Source: an uncultured bacterium
GTDB lineage: Bacteria; Bacteroidota; Ignavibacteria; Ignavibacteriales; Melioribacteraceae
Direction: 5' to 3'
Length of the DNA: 17,234 nt
Assembly (NCBI GenBank): GCA_937936675.1
Contig: CALDDL010000002.1
Coordinates: 1 to 17,234 of the forward strand
The notes under the pieces are model-generated. The model saw nothing but the letters and a program-made list of their open reading frames with translations, was not told where the DNA came from and made no database searches. Shown here piece after piece: positions 1-8,191 of this stretch. Each line of letters begins with the position of its first letter. Position 1 is the stretch's first letter. Made by a program: the position numbers and the translations under genes.

Positions 1-516
1 GATTTTGTAATAAAATACCTCAAGCCACATCAACAAAGAAGAATCGCTTCATTTCTTGACCCGAATGCTGACCCATTAGGTTCTGGTTATAATGCAATCC
101 AAGCAAAAGTTGCTATTGGTTCCGGAGGTTTATTTGGTAAAGGATTTCTTCAAGGCAATCAAACGCAGCTCCGTTATATACCCGCTCAATGGACTGATTT
201 TATTTATAGCGTAGTTGGAGAGGAATTTGGTTTTATTGGTAGTCTTGTTATTGTGCTTTTGTTTTTGATCTTTTTTATGAGACTTCTTAAGTTATCTTCT
301 TTCGCAAAAGACCGATATAGCAGTCTATTAATTATTGGAGCACTCTCATTATTTTTTGCTCACTTCGCCATTAATATTGGAATGAATCTCGGTATTACTC
401 CTGTAATTGGATTACCACTACCATTTGTCAGTTACGGTGGAAGTTCGCTTCTTATTAATATGGTTTTTATTGGAATTATTTTAAATATTTATAGAAATAG
501 GAAATCACACACATAA
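1..516 (+). CDS. rodA: Rod-shape-determining protein RodA, C-terminal part (5' end outside window)
   Basis: This is the last 171 codons of a SEDS-family peptidoglycan glycosyltransferase, an integral membrane enzyme that polymerises lipid II during cell elongation. The reading frame is open from base 1 to the TAA at 514-516. It carries the RodA-type loop with a FLDPNADPLGSGYN segment followed by QTQLRYIPAQWTDFIYS and GEEFGFIG, then two or three hydrophobic membrane segments and the family's C-terminal motif GLPLPFVSYGGSS. The long extracytoplasmic loop with these residues and the short tail favour RodA over FtsW. The internal ATG at 253 is not the start, because conserved sequence continues upstream of it. 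The pyrF start codon follows after one base, so the two genes are probably co-transcribed. The missing N-terminal half prevents checking the catalytic aspartate region. Confidence 0.93.
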   Translation, partial: DFVIKYLKPHQQRRIASFLDPNADPLGSGYNAIQAKVAIGSGGLFGKGFLQGNQTQLRYIPAQWTDFIYSVVGEEFGFIGSLVIVLLFLIFFMRLLKLSSFAKDRYSSLLIIGALSLFFAHFAINIGMNLGITPVIGLPLPFVSYGGSSLLINMVFIGIILNIYRNRKSHT

Positions 517-517
517 T

Positions 518-1330
518 ATGAAATCAAAAGAAAAATTGAACGCCGCATTCGATAAGAATCTACATATATGTATTGGCTTGGATACTGATATAAATAAAAT
601 TCCTCAATTTCTAAAATCAGAGAAATCTCCAATTTCCATTTTTAATCAAATGATTATTGAATCCACTTACGAACATGCAGCGGCTTACAAAATCAATTTT
701 GCGTTCTATGAACAAGAAGGAGCAAAAGGATATGAATTTCTTGAGGAAACGAGAAAATTTATACCTCAAAATATTTTTACCATAGCCGATGCGAAAAGAG
801 GCGATATAGGTAATACCTCGGAAATGTATGCAAAAGCAGTATTTGATATTTTGGATTTCGATTCTATTACACTACATCCATATATGGGGGAGGATTCTCT
901 TTCACCATTCTTTAGTTATAAAGATCGGCTCTGTTTTGTCCTTGCTCTTACTTCAAATAAAGGTGCTTTAGATTTTGAAAAACTTGAATTGGCAAATGGA
1001 AATTTACTCTATCAAGAAGTAATAGAAAAGATTAAATTATGGAACTCAAATAAGAATCTCGGTCTAGTATTTGGGGCAACGAAATTAGAGGAATTGAAAG
1101 AAAATATTGATAGATTTGATGATCTCCCAATTCTTCTTCCGGGAGTAGGGGCTCAAGGCGGTAGCTTGGAGGATGTCGTTTCAACCTTCCATAATTCTAA
1201 TAATAACCGATTTCTCATCAATATTAGCAGGGGCTTAATATATGTTGATAGCTCTCGCGAATTCACAAGTAAAGTAAAAGAAGTTTTAGATAATTATAAC
1301 AAAACAATTGAAATGATTAATAATTATTAG
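518..1330 (+). CDS. pyrF: Orotidine 5'-phosphate decarboxylase (type 2)
   Basis: This cytosolic enzyme converts OMP to UMP, the last step of de novo pyrimidine synthesis. The 270-residue length fits the longer type-2 PyrF subfamily rather than the ~230-residue E. coli form. An N-terminal strand ICIGLDTD (17-24) begins the TIM barrel. The catalytic D-x-K-x-x-D signature is DAKRGD at 91-96 (D91, K93, D96), preceded by K58 in AYKINFAFYE. The phosphate-binding side is represented by LLPGVGAQGG (206-215) and INISRGLIY (234-242). The ATG lies one base after the rodA stop, and no separate Shine-Dalgarno sequence stands out, so translation may be coupled to rodA. The next gene starts 56 bases downstream. 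Confidence 0.95.
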   Translation: MKSKEKLNAAFDKNLHICIGLDTDINKIPQFLKSEKSPISIFNQMIIESTYEHAAAYKINFAFYEQEGAKGYEFLEETRKFIPQNIFTIADAKRGDIGNTSEMYAKAVFDILDFDSITLHPYMGEDSLSPFFSYKDRLCFVLALTSNKGALDFEKLELANGNLLYQEVIEKIKLWNSNKNLGLVFGATKLEELKENIDRFDDLPILLPGVGAQGGSLEDVVSTFHNSNNNRFLINISRGLIYVDSSREFTSKVKEVLDNYNKTIEMINNY

Positions 1331-1386
1331 CAATTAAAATTATAAATTATTATTTTTAGTTATATATCTATCATACGGGGGCGAAT

Positions 1387-2853
1387 ATGCATTCTGCTTC
1401 TGAAAAAGAACTTTACGATGTCTGGACGAGGCAAGAATTCAAAGATGTTTTTAAAACAATTGATGGTGAGGAAATCTCTGTCCTAGACCCGGGCTTTAGA
1501 AGTAATGATTTACCGGGACCTGACTTCAAAAATGCCAGAATTCGAATTGGTAATATTACCTATGTAGGTGATGTGGAAATTGATCCCGACTATAATGATT
1601 GGAAAAATCATGGTCATAATATCGACTCAAGATATAATAAAGTAATTCTCCATTTATCTCTCTCTAATAAAAACCACTATAATCACGTTTACAATAAAGA
1701 TGGAAGAAAAATTCCTACTGTATGCTTATTAGATTTTTTAAAGGAAGAAGATACCTCTATCCCTAAAAAAGATGATAACGAAAATGAAAAAGGTTATTCG
1801 ATAAAATGTAGCGATTATCATCATTCATGTTCATTAGAAACAAAGAATAACTATTTAGCTAAACTAGGTTTAGAACGTTTTGAAAAAAAATGTAGCAAGA
1901 TTTATGATAGATTGAAAGAAGTAAAGTATATCAATGAATTCCATTTAAGTGAGCCCGTGATTAGTTATGACTTGTCTGAAAAATTTCATGAGAGAAATTT
2001 CTCTAATAGAGATTTTCAAGAAAAAGATATTTGGAAGCAAATTTTATATGAACAAATATTCGAGGCTTTGGGTTACTCCAAAAACAAATCTCAAATGTTA
2101 GAATTAGCACGGTTAGCTAAAATTAGTTATTTGAATAAATTGGATATTGATGGAATAACAATCGATAAATTTGAATCTATTCTTTTCCATATTAGTGGAT
2201 TAATACCAGACTTGGAAAAACTCAAGGAAGAAGAAACAAAAAGATATTTAGAAAGATTAGGAATAATCTGGGATGCCGTAAAGCCATTTTATGATGGTGC
2301 TTATATGGAAAAAGAAAAATGGAATTTTTTCCGACTCCGCCCCCAAAATTTCCCCACATTAAGAATAAAGGCAGGTGCTAAAATTCTTAATGCCATTATG
2401 CATGAAAACTTGATTCCTGTAATTGCAAAAAAAATAATTGAAATAAGAAATCTTACAGTTCTTATAAATTCCCTTAGGTCTGTATTTGTGATAAAAGCTA
2501 ATGGGTTCTGGCAAAATCATTATGTTTTTGATCAAAGGGCAAATACTCAAATTAAATATTTCATCGGTATTTCACGTTCCGATGAGATAATTATAAACGT
2601 TATCCTCCCATATTTTTCTGTATATTTTGAGGTTTTTGGAAATACTCAAGCGGCAAAAAAAATATTAAAGATTTATGAAATTTATAATCAGAAATCTGAT
2701 AATAGTTTAATTACCGACATGGCTAAGGCATTAGGGATATTAGAAGAATCAAAAAGAACAATTATAAGCCAAGGAATGATTGAACTATTCCGTGGCTATT
2801 GTTCTAAAAATAGATGTCTTGAATGTGAAATTGGGAAAATAGTTTTTAATTAG
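1387..2853 (+). CDS. DUF2851 family protein of unknown function
   Basis: This 488-residue protein matches the DUF2851 family, found mainly in Bacteroidota and relatives; no biochemical role is established that I know of. The N-terminal third holds the conserved block: GPDF (44-47), GDVEID (61-66), DWKNHGHNID (71-80) and Y83/V86/H89. The middle is charged and helical. The C-terminus is cysteine-rich: GYCSKNRCLECEIGK, a possible small metal-binding knuckle. No signal peptide or membrane segment is visible, so it is probably cytosolic. The ATG is preceded by a run of G residues (1377-1381) that could act as a weak ribosome site. Its 3' end overlaps the opposing DUF151 gene by eight bases. The PD...ExD spacing near the N-terminus raises a nuclease-like possibility, which is only a hypothesis. 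Confidence 0.85.
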   Translation: MHSASEKELYDVWTRQEFKDVFKTIDGEEISVLDPGFRSNDLPGPDFKNARIRIGNITYVGDVEIDPDYNDWKNHGHNIDSRYNKVILHLSLSNKNHYNHVYNKDGRKIPTVCLLDFLKEEDTSIPKKDDNENEKGYSIKCSDYHHSCSLETKNNYLAKLGLERFEKKCSKIYDRLKEVKYINEFHLSEPVISYDLSEKFHERNFSNRDFQEKDIWKQILYEQIFEALGYSKNKSQMLELARLAKISYLNKLDIDGITIDKFESILFHISGLIPDLEKLKEEETKRYLERLGIIWDAVKPFYDGAYMEKEKWNFFRLRPQNFPTLRIKAGAKILNAIMHENLIPVIAKKIIEIRNLTVLINSLRSVFVIKANGFWQNHYVFDQRANTQIKYFIGISRSDEIIINVILPYFSVYFEVFGNTQAAKKILKIYEIYNQKSDNSLITDMAKALGILEESKRTIISQGMIELFRGYCSKNRCLECEIGKIVFN

Positions 2854-3451
2854 AACTGCCGGTATATTTATTTATTTCATCTCTTATTTTAGCAGCTCTT
2901 TCATAATCTTCTTTTTCAATTGCTTCTCTTAATTGATCTTGAAGAGTAGCTACTTTAGTTTCGCTTTTTTGTTTTGGAATGATCGGGTCTTCATCATCTT
3001 CTTTAAATGGATCATCTTCTCCTTCTTCATCTTTATCATCGCTCGATGGAACGAAAGCAGCAACTTTCATTACATCTTCCGATACGTAAATTGAAGCACC
3101 TGTCCTTACTGCTATTGCAATTGCATCGCTTGGACGTGCATCAATTTCGTTGGTCATTGTTGAAGCTTCGAATTTTATTTTAGCAAAAAAAGTGTTATCT
3201 CTTAATTCATTAATTAAAATTTCGATAACAATAACGCCGAGATTATCAATGAAATTTTTAATAAGATCATGGGTTAATGGACGTGGAGGTTTAATACCTT
3301 CTAATTCCAGAGCTATCGATTGTGCTTCAAAGGATCCAATAATTATAGGAAGACGACGAACCCCATAAGTTTCTTTTAATAATAGAGCATAAGCCCCTCC
3401 GGCAGAAGGGCTCGCTGATAATCCTAATATTTCTACTTGTACTTTATTCAT
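2846..3451 (-). CDS. Bifunctional nuclease (DUF151) domain protein with C-terminal UVR motif
   Basis: The 201-residue protein has three visible parts. A DUF151/bifunctional-nuclease domain covers about 5-133, with the SAGGAYALLL, LPIIIG, EAQSIALEL and ARPSDAIAIAVR (105-116) segments. A strongly acidic linker follows (about 137-156). A UvrB/UvrC (UVR) motif ends the protein, with the typical L.D.L.EAIE.EDYE.AAKIRDEI pattern at about 170-193. Members of the DUF151 family have been reported to have nuclease activity in plants and have been solved as a beta-rich fold in Thermotoga; the physiological role in bacteria is unclear. UVR motifs mediate protein contacts in UvrB, UvrC and McsA. The start codon overlaps the end of etfA by eight bases (ATGAATAA), so it should be translated from the etf mRNA. 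Confidence 0.9.
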   Translation of the reverse strand: MNKVQVEILGLSASPSAGGAYALLLKETYGVRRLPIIIGSFEAQSIALELEGIKPPRPLTHDLIKNFIDNLGVIVIEILINELRDNTFFAKIKFEASTMTNEIDARPSDAIAIAVRTGASIYVSEDVMKVAAFVPSSDDKDEEGEDDPFKEDDEDPIIPKQKSETKVATLQDQLREAIEKEDYERAAKIRDEINKYTGSSN

Positions 3452-4418
3452 TTCCTTTTATCTTTTTTAATTCATTAATAAGTTCAGGAACTACTTCAAA
3501 AATATCACCTACTATTCCATAATCTGCTACCTGAAAAATTGGAGCATCTTTATCTTTATTTATAGCAACAATATATTTTGATGAACGCATTCCGGCAAGA
3601 TGTTGAATTGCTCCCGAAATACCTAATGCTATATAGAGATTGGGAGAGACTGTTTTTCCGGTTTGTCCCACTTGTTCCCCGTGAGGTCTCCACCCTGCAT
3701 CGACAACTGCTCGTGATGCTCCGGTAGCTGCTCCGAGTACTTGTGAGAGCTCTTCAACTAATTTAAAATTCTCCGGTGCTTTTAATCCTCTACCACCTGA
3801 AACAATTATATCAGCCTCCGTTACATCAAGTTTTGAATCTGATTTTATTACATCTAATACTTTTACCGACAAATCTAATTCATCTACATTTTTTACTTCT
3901 ATTTCCGCATTCGTTTCCGAAGTTTTAGTAACCGGAAAAGTATTCGGTCTTATAGTAATTACATTTACTTTACCTTTAAGTTCGGCAGTCATAAATGCTT
4001 TACCTGCATAAACGGGACGTGTAACTTGTACGGTGTCATTCTCTATCTCTAATTTTGTACAATCGACCGCTAGAGCTCCTTCGCTTATCACAGCAATTAA
4101 TGGACTTAAATCTTTTCCCATTGAGGTATTAGAAAAAAGGATTAAGTTATTTCCGTTTTCTTTTATATGACTGCTAATTATTTTTTTATAAGCGGAAGAT
4201 GAATATAAATCGAGTTGAGCATTCTTATAATGCCAGACTTTGGAAATTCCGTAATTACCGGTTTCTTCGAGATTTGAAATATCATTCCCAATTGTAATAG
4301 CTTCTATAGAAGCATTTAATTTTTGAGATAATGAATACGCATAAGATGCAATTTCAAAAGAAGACCTCTTTATTATTCCATTACGTTGTTCTAAAAAAAC
4401 TAAAATTTTATTTTCCAT
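3444..4418 (-). CDS. etfA: Electron transfer flavoprotein alpha subunit
   Basis: EtfA pairs with EtfB to form the soluble FAD-containing heterodimer that accepts electrons from acyl-CoA dehydrogenases and passes them to the quinone pool. The 324-residue length is typical. The N-terminal alpha/beta domain (1 to about 195) is divergent. The C-terminal FAD domain is well conserved: SGGRG (207-211), GASRAVVDAGW (233-243), the QVGQTGKTV loop (249-257), GISGAIQHLAGM (266-277) and DYGIVGD (299-305). An AGGAG-like ribosome site sits just before its ATG in the 8-base gap after etfB. The 3' end overlaps the DUF151 gene by eight bases. The gene is the second of a three-gene operon. Confidence 0.96.
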   Translation of the reverse strand: MENKILVFLEQRNGIIKRSSFEIASYAYSLSQKLNASIEAITIGNDISNLEETGNYGISKVWHYKNAQLDLYSSSAYKKIISSHIKENGNNLILFSNTSMGKDLSPLIAVISEGALAVDCTKLEIENDTVQVTRPVYAGKAFMTAELKGKVNVITIRPNTFPVTKTSETNAEIEVKNVDELDLSVKVLDVIKSDSKLDVTEADIIVSGGRGLKAPENFKLVEELSQVLGAATGASRAVVDAGWRPHGEQVGQTGKTVSPNLYIALGISGAIQHLAGMRSSKYIVAINKDKDAPIFQVADYGIVGDIFEVVPELINELKKIKGNE

Positions 4419-4426
4419 ATAATCTC

Positions 4427-5173
4427 CTATATAACCTTTGCTTCTTCTTTAAGTAAGCGGACTAATTCAGCAGCGGCAGTAGCATCAGTCCCAACAATTT
4501 TGCCAGCTTGTTTTGGAGCAGGTTTTGTAAATCCTTCGATAACTACCTTACTCTGAAAAGGTGAAGGTGTTTTCTCTATAATTACTTTTTTCTTTGCAGC
4601 CATTATGCCTTTTAATGACGCATATCTTGGTTCATTCAATCCCTTTTGTGCAGTAATTACAACCGGAAGAGATGTTGTAATAACTTCTTTGCCACCCTCG
4701 ATTTCTCTTTCTGCCGTTACTGTTTTATCAGTGATATCTAATTTAGTTACAACCGATACGCAATTATAACCAAGTAATTCGGCAGTCAACTGCCCAATGA
4801 TACCATTATCGTAATCAACTGATTGTTTTCCAAAAAAGATTACATCCGCATTTGATGTTTTTATTTCTTCTGCTAGCCCTGAAGCAATAGCCATTGAATC
4901 TCTATAAGATTCGTCTTTTAATAAAATTCCATTATCTGCGCCCATAGCTAGAGCTTTTTGGATTGATTCTTTATTTTTATCGCCGCCTAAACTTATAACA
5001 TCAATTTCTCCGCCGAATTTTTCTTTTAATTTCAAGGCTTCTTCAATTGCAAATTCATCATACGGATTTAATATATATGTTACTCCTGCTTGTTCAATTG
5101 ATTTCCCGTCTAAGGAGACATTGATTTTAGATGCCGTATCAGGAACATAACTTACACAAACAACAAACTTCAT
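4427..5173 (-). CDS. etfB: Electron transfer flavoprotein beta subunit
   Basis: EtfB is the partner of EtfA and normally carries an AMP molecule and the dehydrogenase-recognition loop. The 248-residue protein shows NPYDEFAIEEAL (36-47), GKQSVDYDNGIIG (115-127), and the signature around 176-196 with NEPRY, LKGIMAAKKK. The last of these matches the ETF-beta signature that includes the recognition loop. The GKQ..D.DN sequence resembles canonical EtfB rather than the GRQAIDGDT form common in electron-bifurcating ETFs. That suggests a conventional beta-oxidation or branched-chain amino-acid role; this is inferred by eye. A clear GGAGG lies upstream of the ATG. It is the first gene of etfB-etfA-DUF151 and is divergent from clpS. 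Confidence 0.96.
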   Translation of the reverse strand: MKFVVCVSYVPDTASKINVSLDGKSIEQAGVTYILNPYDEFAIEEALKLKEKFGGEIDVISLGGDKNKESIQKALAMGADNGILLKDESYRDSMAIASGLAEEIKTSNADVIFFGKQSVDYDNGIIGQLTAELLGYNCVSVVTKLDITDKTVTAEREIEGGKEVITTSLPVVITAQKGLNEPRYASLKGIMAAKKKVIIEKTPSPFQSKVVIEGFTKPAPKQAGKIVGTDATAAAELVRLLKEEAKVI

Positions 5174-5253
5174 TAAACCTCCATTTTGCTTATATTCTAT
5201 GTCTGTAATATACTAAAATTTATTTTTGTGCTTCAATTTCATAAATTTGGGCT
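5174..5253. promoter_or_regulatory. Divergent promoter region between etfB and clpS
   Basis: The 80-base gap must hold the start signals for both the leftward etf operon and rightward clpS. On the minus strand a sigma70-like pair reads TTGAAG (complement of 5231-5236) and TATATT (complement of 5207-5212), separated by 18 bases. This leaves a leader of about 25 bases containing the GGAGG before etfB. On the plus strand TATTTTTG at 5221-5228 fits the Bacteroidota-type -7 pattern TAnnTTTG about 25 bases before the clpS ATG, but no matching upstream TTTG element was found at the expected distance. Both are pattern matches in AT-rich DNA and remain tentative. Confidence 0.35.
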
Positions 5254-5559
5254 ATGATGAAAAATTATATTAAAATGCAATTAGAACCGGATAAATTCGA
5301 ATCCGAAATTAATGAAGATTCTACCGATATTCTTACTCCTTACAAAGTAATTTTATTCAATGACGAATGGCACACTTTTGATGAAGTTATTGTACAGCTA
5401 ATAAAAGCTATAGATTGTCCATTTGAAACTGCACGCAACTTTGCATTTGAAGTACACGTCAAAGGCAAAGCTGTTGTTTTTTCAGGTGAACTGGCTAAAT
5501 GTCTTAAAGTCAGCTCAATTTTAGAAGAAATTGCGCTTCATACTCAAATTGTAGCTTAA
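5254..5559 (+). CDS. clpS: ATP-dependent Clp protease adaptor ClpS
   Basis: ClpS is a small adaptor that binds N-degron substrates and the N-domain of ClpA or ClpC and delivers them to ClpP. The 101-residue protein has an unstructured acidic N-terminal tail (about 1-27) and the ClpS core from PYKVILFNDEWHTFDEV onward. The N-D-x-x-x-T/M segment that forms the N-degron pocket is visible, followed by EVHVKGKAVVF. It ends with LEEIALHTQIV, a form seen in the Bacteroidota-Chlorobiota group. Two adjacent ATG codons (5254 and 5257) are both possible starts. The Shine-Dalgarno is weak (TTTGGG). A 55-base gap separates it from the YchF-like gene, and no clear terminator is visible there. Confidence 0.9.
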   Translation: MMKNYIKMQLEPDKFESEINEDSTDILTPYKVILFNDEWHTFDEVIVQLIKAIDCPFETARNFAFEVHVKGKAVVFSGELAKCLKVSSILEEIALHTQIVA

Positions 5560-5614
5560 GTTACCCTTATTTTAGATATATTTATTAATTAATTATTAAC
5601 AAAAAAGAATTTAT

Positions 5615-6694
5615 ATGCAAATAGGATTAGTAGGTTTACAATATTCAGGCAAAACAACACTTTTCTCAACATTGGCAGGTTTACAATTAGACCCTTCTCT
5701 AATTAAAGATGAACAATCAGTCGAAATGGTTAAAGTCCCTGATCCTCGATTAGACAATTTATCAAAATTATTTAATCCCAAAAAACAAGTTAATGCCACA
5801 GTTGAAGTTATAGATATCCCGGGTCTTAGGATGTCTGATGATAATAAAGTAAAAATAACATCTAATTTCTTAAATAGTGTAAGAAATAACGATGCGCTTT
5901 TTTATATAATAAGAAATTTCAAAAATGACGCAGTTTCTCATCCTATGATGAATATTAATCCTTCTCGCGATATTGATTTTTTAGAAATTGAATTTCTTCT
6001 TTCAGACCTGGCTTTCCTTGATAGTAGAATTGAAAAGCTAAAAAAAGAGATACTGAAGCTAAAAGATGATAAACTCAAAAGGGAATTGCAGTTAATAGAG
6101 AAATGTCATGCGCATGTAGAAAATGAGTTACCGTTACGTACTTTGGATTTTGATGAGTATGAATTAAAAATACTTTCCGGTTTCCAATTACTAACAATTA
6201 AACCATTAGCCATTGCAATAAATTTTGATGAAGATTCTGTTAGTGAAGTTGAGTCTATAATCGCTTCATTGCAAGAAAAATACTCGAAATCCAATGCAGT
6301 TATTATCCCATTCTTTGCTAAAATAGAAAATGAATTGATTACTCTTGAAGAAGAAGACAGAGAAGCCTTCATGAAAGATTATGGAATTAAAGAATCTTCA
6401 CTATCTCGCATAATTCGTACATGTTACGAACTTCTCGGTTTGCAATCATTTTTTACAGTAGGAGAAGATGAATGCAGAGCTTGGACAATTAAAAAGAATT
6501 TTACCGCTCAACAATCTGCCGGCGTTATTCATAGCGATTTCTTTAATAAGTTTATTAGAGCCGAAGTTGTTCATTATGATGATTATATTTTGCACGGTTC
6601 AATGAGCAAATGTAAAGAGGCAGGAAGCTGGAGATTAGAAGGGAAAGAGTATATCGTTAAGGATGGTGATATTCTTAACATTCGTCATAGTTAA
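5615..6694 (+). CDS. YchF/OLA1-like P-loop NTPase (DUF933 family), divergent
   Basis: This 359-residue protein has the architecture of YchF/OLA1, an Obg-related NTPase that binds ribosomes and usually prefers ATP. It has the P-loop GLQYSGKTT (7-15), the switch-II DIPGL (67-71), a coiled-coil-like charged insert (about 120-170) and NFDED (203-207) at the G4 position. The C-terminal TGS-like DUF933 domain (about 274-359) is highly conserved, with QSFFTVGEDECRAW, GVIHSDF, FIRAEVVHYDD and LEGKEYIVKDGDI. The G1 loop differs from the near-universal GLPNVGKST of canonical YchF, so this may be a paralogue with the housekeeping copy elsewhere. The ribosome site is weak (AAAAAAGAA). Its end lies 19 bases before the start of pepD. 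Confidence 0.85.
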   Translation: MQIGLVGLQYSGKTTLFSTLAGLQLDPSLIKDEQSVEMVKVPDPRLDNLSKLFNPKKQVNATVEVIDIPGLRMSDDNKVKITSNFLNSVRNNDALFYIIRNFKNDAVSHPMMNINPSRDIDFLEIEFLLSDLAFLDSRIEKLKKEILKLKDDKLKRELQLIEKCHAHVENELPLRTLDFDEYELKILSGFQLLTIKPLAIAINFDEDSVSEVESIIASLQEKYSKSNAVIIPFFAKIENELITLEEEDREAFMKDYGIKESSLSRIIRTCYELLGLQSFFTVGEDECRAWTIKKNFTAQQSAGVIHSDFFNKFIRAEVVHYDDYILHGSMSKCKEAGSWRLEGKEYIVKDGDILNIRHS

Positions 6695-6702
6695 AAAAAA
6701 TT

Positions 6703-6707
6703 GGAGG
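6703..6707 (+). promoter_or_regulatory. Strong Shine-Dalgarno fixing the pepD start
   Basis: GGAGG stands six bases before the ATG at 6714. It is among the strongest ribosome sites in the window and argues against the earlier in-frame ATG at 6663, which lies within the end of the YchF-like gene and would add 17 non-conserved hydrophobic residues. Confidence 0.8.
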
Positions 6708-6713
6708 AATAAA

Positions 6714-8174
6714 ATGTCAATAACAATTGAAGGACTAAACCCGCAATTATTATGGGAACGATTCGAAGAAATTAGTAATATTCCACGCCCATCAAAACAT
6801 GAAGAAAAAGTTGTAGAATATTTAAGAGAATTTGCTAAAAAAAATAATTTGGTATTCAGAGAAGATTCAGTCTCAAATATAATAATGGAGCTTCCGGCTA
6901 CTAAAGGGCTAGAAGACAAACCGACTATTGTACTCCAAGGTCATATTGATATGGTTTGCGAAAAAAACAAAGGTACTGATCATGATTTTATGAAAGACCC
7001 TATAAAATTAATAAAAGAAGACGGTTGGATTAAAGCTGATGGAACTACTTTGGGTGCTGATAATGGTATTGGAGTAGCTGCTGCTTTGGCTATTGCTAAT
7101 GATACAAGTTTCGAACATGGACCTATTGAACTCCTTTTTACTGTTGATGAAGAGACAGGTTTAACAGGAGCTAATAACTTAGAAGAGGGTTTTGTAAAAG
7201 GCAAGATACTCTTGAATTTAGATTCTGAAGAGGATGGAGCATTTTATGTCGGATGCTCCGGCGGACAAGATACTGTCGGAACATTTAATTGCGAATATTC
7301 TGATGCACCTAAGGGTTTCGAAGAGTATGAGATCTTAATTGGCGGATTAAAAGGTGGTCATTCAGGATTAAATATTTCTGATGGTAGAGCGAATGCTATT
7401 AAAATTTTAGCTCGTCTTTTAAGTAAATTTAATGATATCCCTTATGCTATAAGTTCTATCAATGGCGGTTCGAAAAGGAATGCTATCGCAAGAGAAGCAG
7501 AATTAAAACTTTTTATTGAATCTAAAAATATAGAGAAAATCAAAAAATATATTGAAGAATTTAAGTATGAATACAAGTCAGAATTTACACCTAAAGACCC
7601 TGAAATCACAATATCGCTCAAACAGATAGAAAAAAAATCACAAAAAGTATTTTCGGATTCATTTACGCAAAAAATTCTTAACGTAATTCTTGCCATGCCT
7701 CATGGTGTTATAGCTATGAGCCAAGATATTCCGGATTTAGTCGAAACTTCTACTAATTTAGCCACTGTGGTTAATGAAAATGATGCAGTTAAAATAGGTA
7801 CAAGTCAAAGAAGTTCAATTGAATCTGCTAAAAAATATATAGCATCATCAGTTAAAGCTGTATTTGATCTCGCGGGCGGTGAAGTAACGGTGGGTGATGG
7901 ATACCCAGGTTGGAAACCAAACATGAATTCAGAAGTTTTAATGAAAGCAAAAACAGTTTATCAAGATTTATATAAAAATGTTCCTGAAATTAAAGCTATA
8001 CACGCTGGTTTGGAATGCGGAATCTTAGGCGGAAAGTACCCTGGTTTAGATATGTTATCTTTCGGTCCAACAATCGAAGGTGCTCATTCTCCGGATGAGC
8101 GAGTTAATATAAAAGATGTAGAAAAATTCTATGATTTGTTAAAAGCAATTTTGGTAGAATTTACTAAAAACTAA
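6714..8174 (+). CDS. pepD: Aminoacyl-histidine dipeptidase (PepD-like, M20 family)
   Basis: This is a cytosolic di-zinc exopeptidase that cleaves dipeptides, classically Xaa-His such as carnosine. With the start at 6714 it has 486 residues, matching E. coli PepD (485). The metal and catalytic residues of the M20 family are visible: GHIDMVC (H77, catalytic D79), LGADNGIG (D116 bridging), DEETGLTGA (catalytic E146 and metal E147), NLDSEEDG (D170) and GAHSPDERV near the end (H458). GGHSGLNISDGRANA marks the lid/dimerisation domain. The gene follows the YchF-like gene after 19 bases and precedes the acyl-CoA synthetase with almost no gap, suggesting an operon without an obvious functional link. 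The exact substrate range cannot be read from sequence. Confidence 0.93.
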   Translation: MSITIEGLNPQLLWERFEEISNIPRPSKHEEKVVEYLREFAKKNNLVFREDSVSNIIMELPATKGLEDKPTIVLQGHIDMVCEKNKGTDHDFMKDPIKLIKEDGWIKADGTTLGADNGIGVAAALAIANDTSFEHGPIELLFTVDEETGLTGANNLEEGFVKGKILLNLDSEEDGAFYVGCSGGQDTVGTFNCEYSDAPKGFEEYEILIGGLKGGHSGLNISDGRANAIKILARLLSKFNDIPYAISSINGGSKRNAIAREAELKLFIESKNIEKIKKYIEEFKYEYKSEFTPKDPEITISLKQIEKKSQKVFSDSFTQKILNVILAMPHGVIAMSQDIPDLVETSTNLATVVNENDAVKIGTSQRSSIESAKKYIASSVKAVFDLAGGEVTVGDGYPGWKPNMNSEVLMKAKTVYQDLYKNVPEIKAIHAGLECGILGGKYPGLDMLSFGPTIEGAHSPDERVNIKDVEKFYDLLKAILVEFTKN

Positions 8175-8191
8175 ATAAATGTGTGTGTGAT

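Noticed and set aside
4427..5173. EtfAB as an electron-bifurcating complex
   Set aside because: No bifurcation partner genes (such as ferredoxin or fix genes) lie nearby, and the EtfB GKQ..D.DN segment resembles the conventional type.
5578..5600. AT palindrome before the YchF-like gene
   Set aside because: TTAATTAATTATTAA is low-complexity AT DNA without a G+C stem or U-tract; it does not qualify as a terminator or operator.
6663..6713. Upstream in-frame ATG extending the PepD-like protein by 17 residues
   Set aside because: It lies inside the end of the preceding gene, adds a non-conserved hydrophobic stretch and lacks a ribosome site, whereas GGAGG directly precedes ATG 6714 and gives the usual family length.
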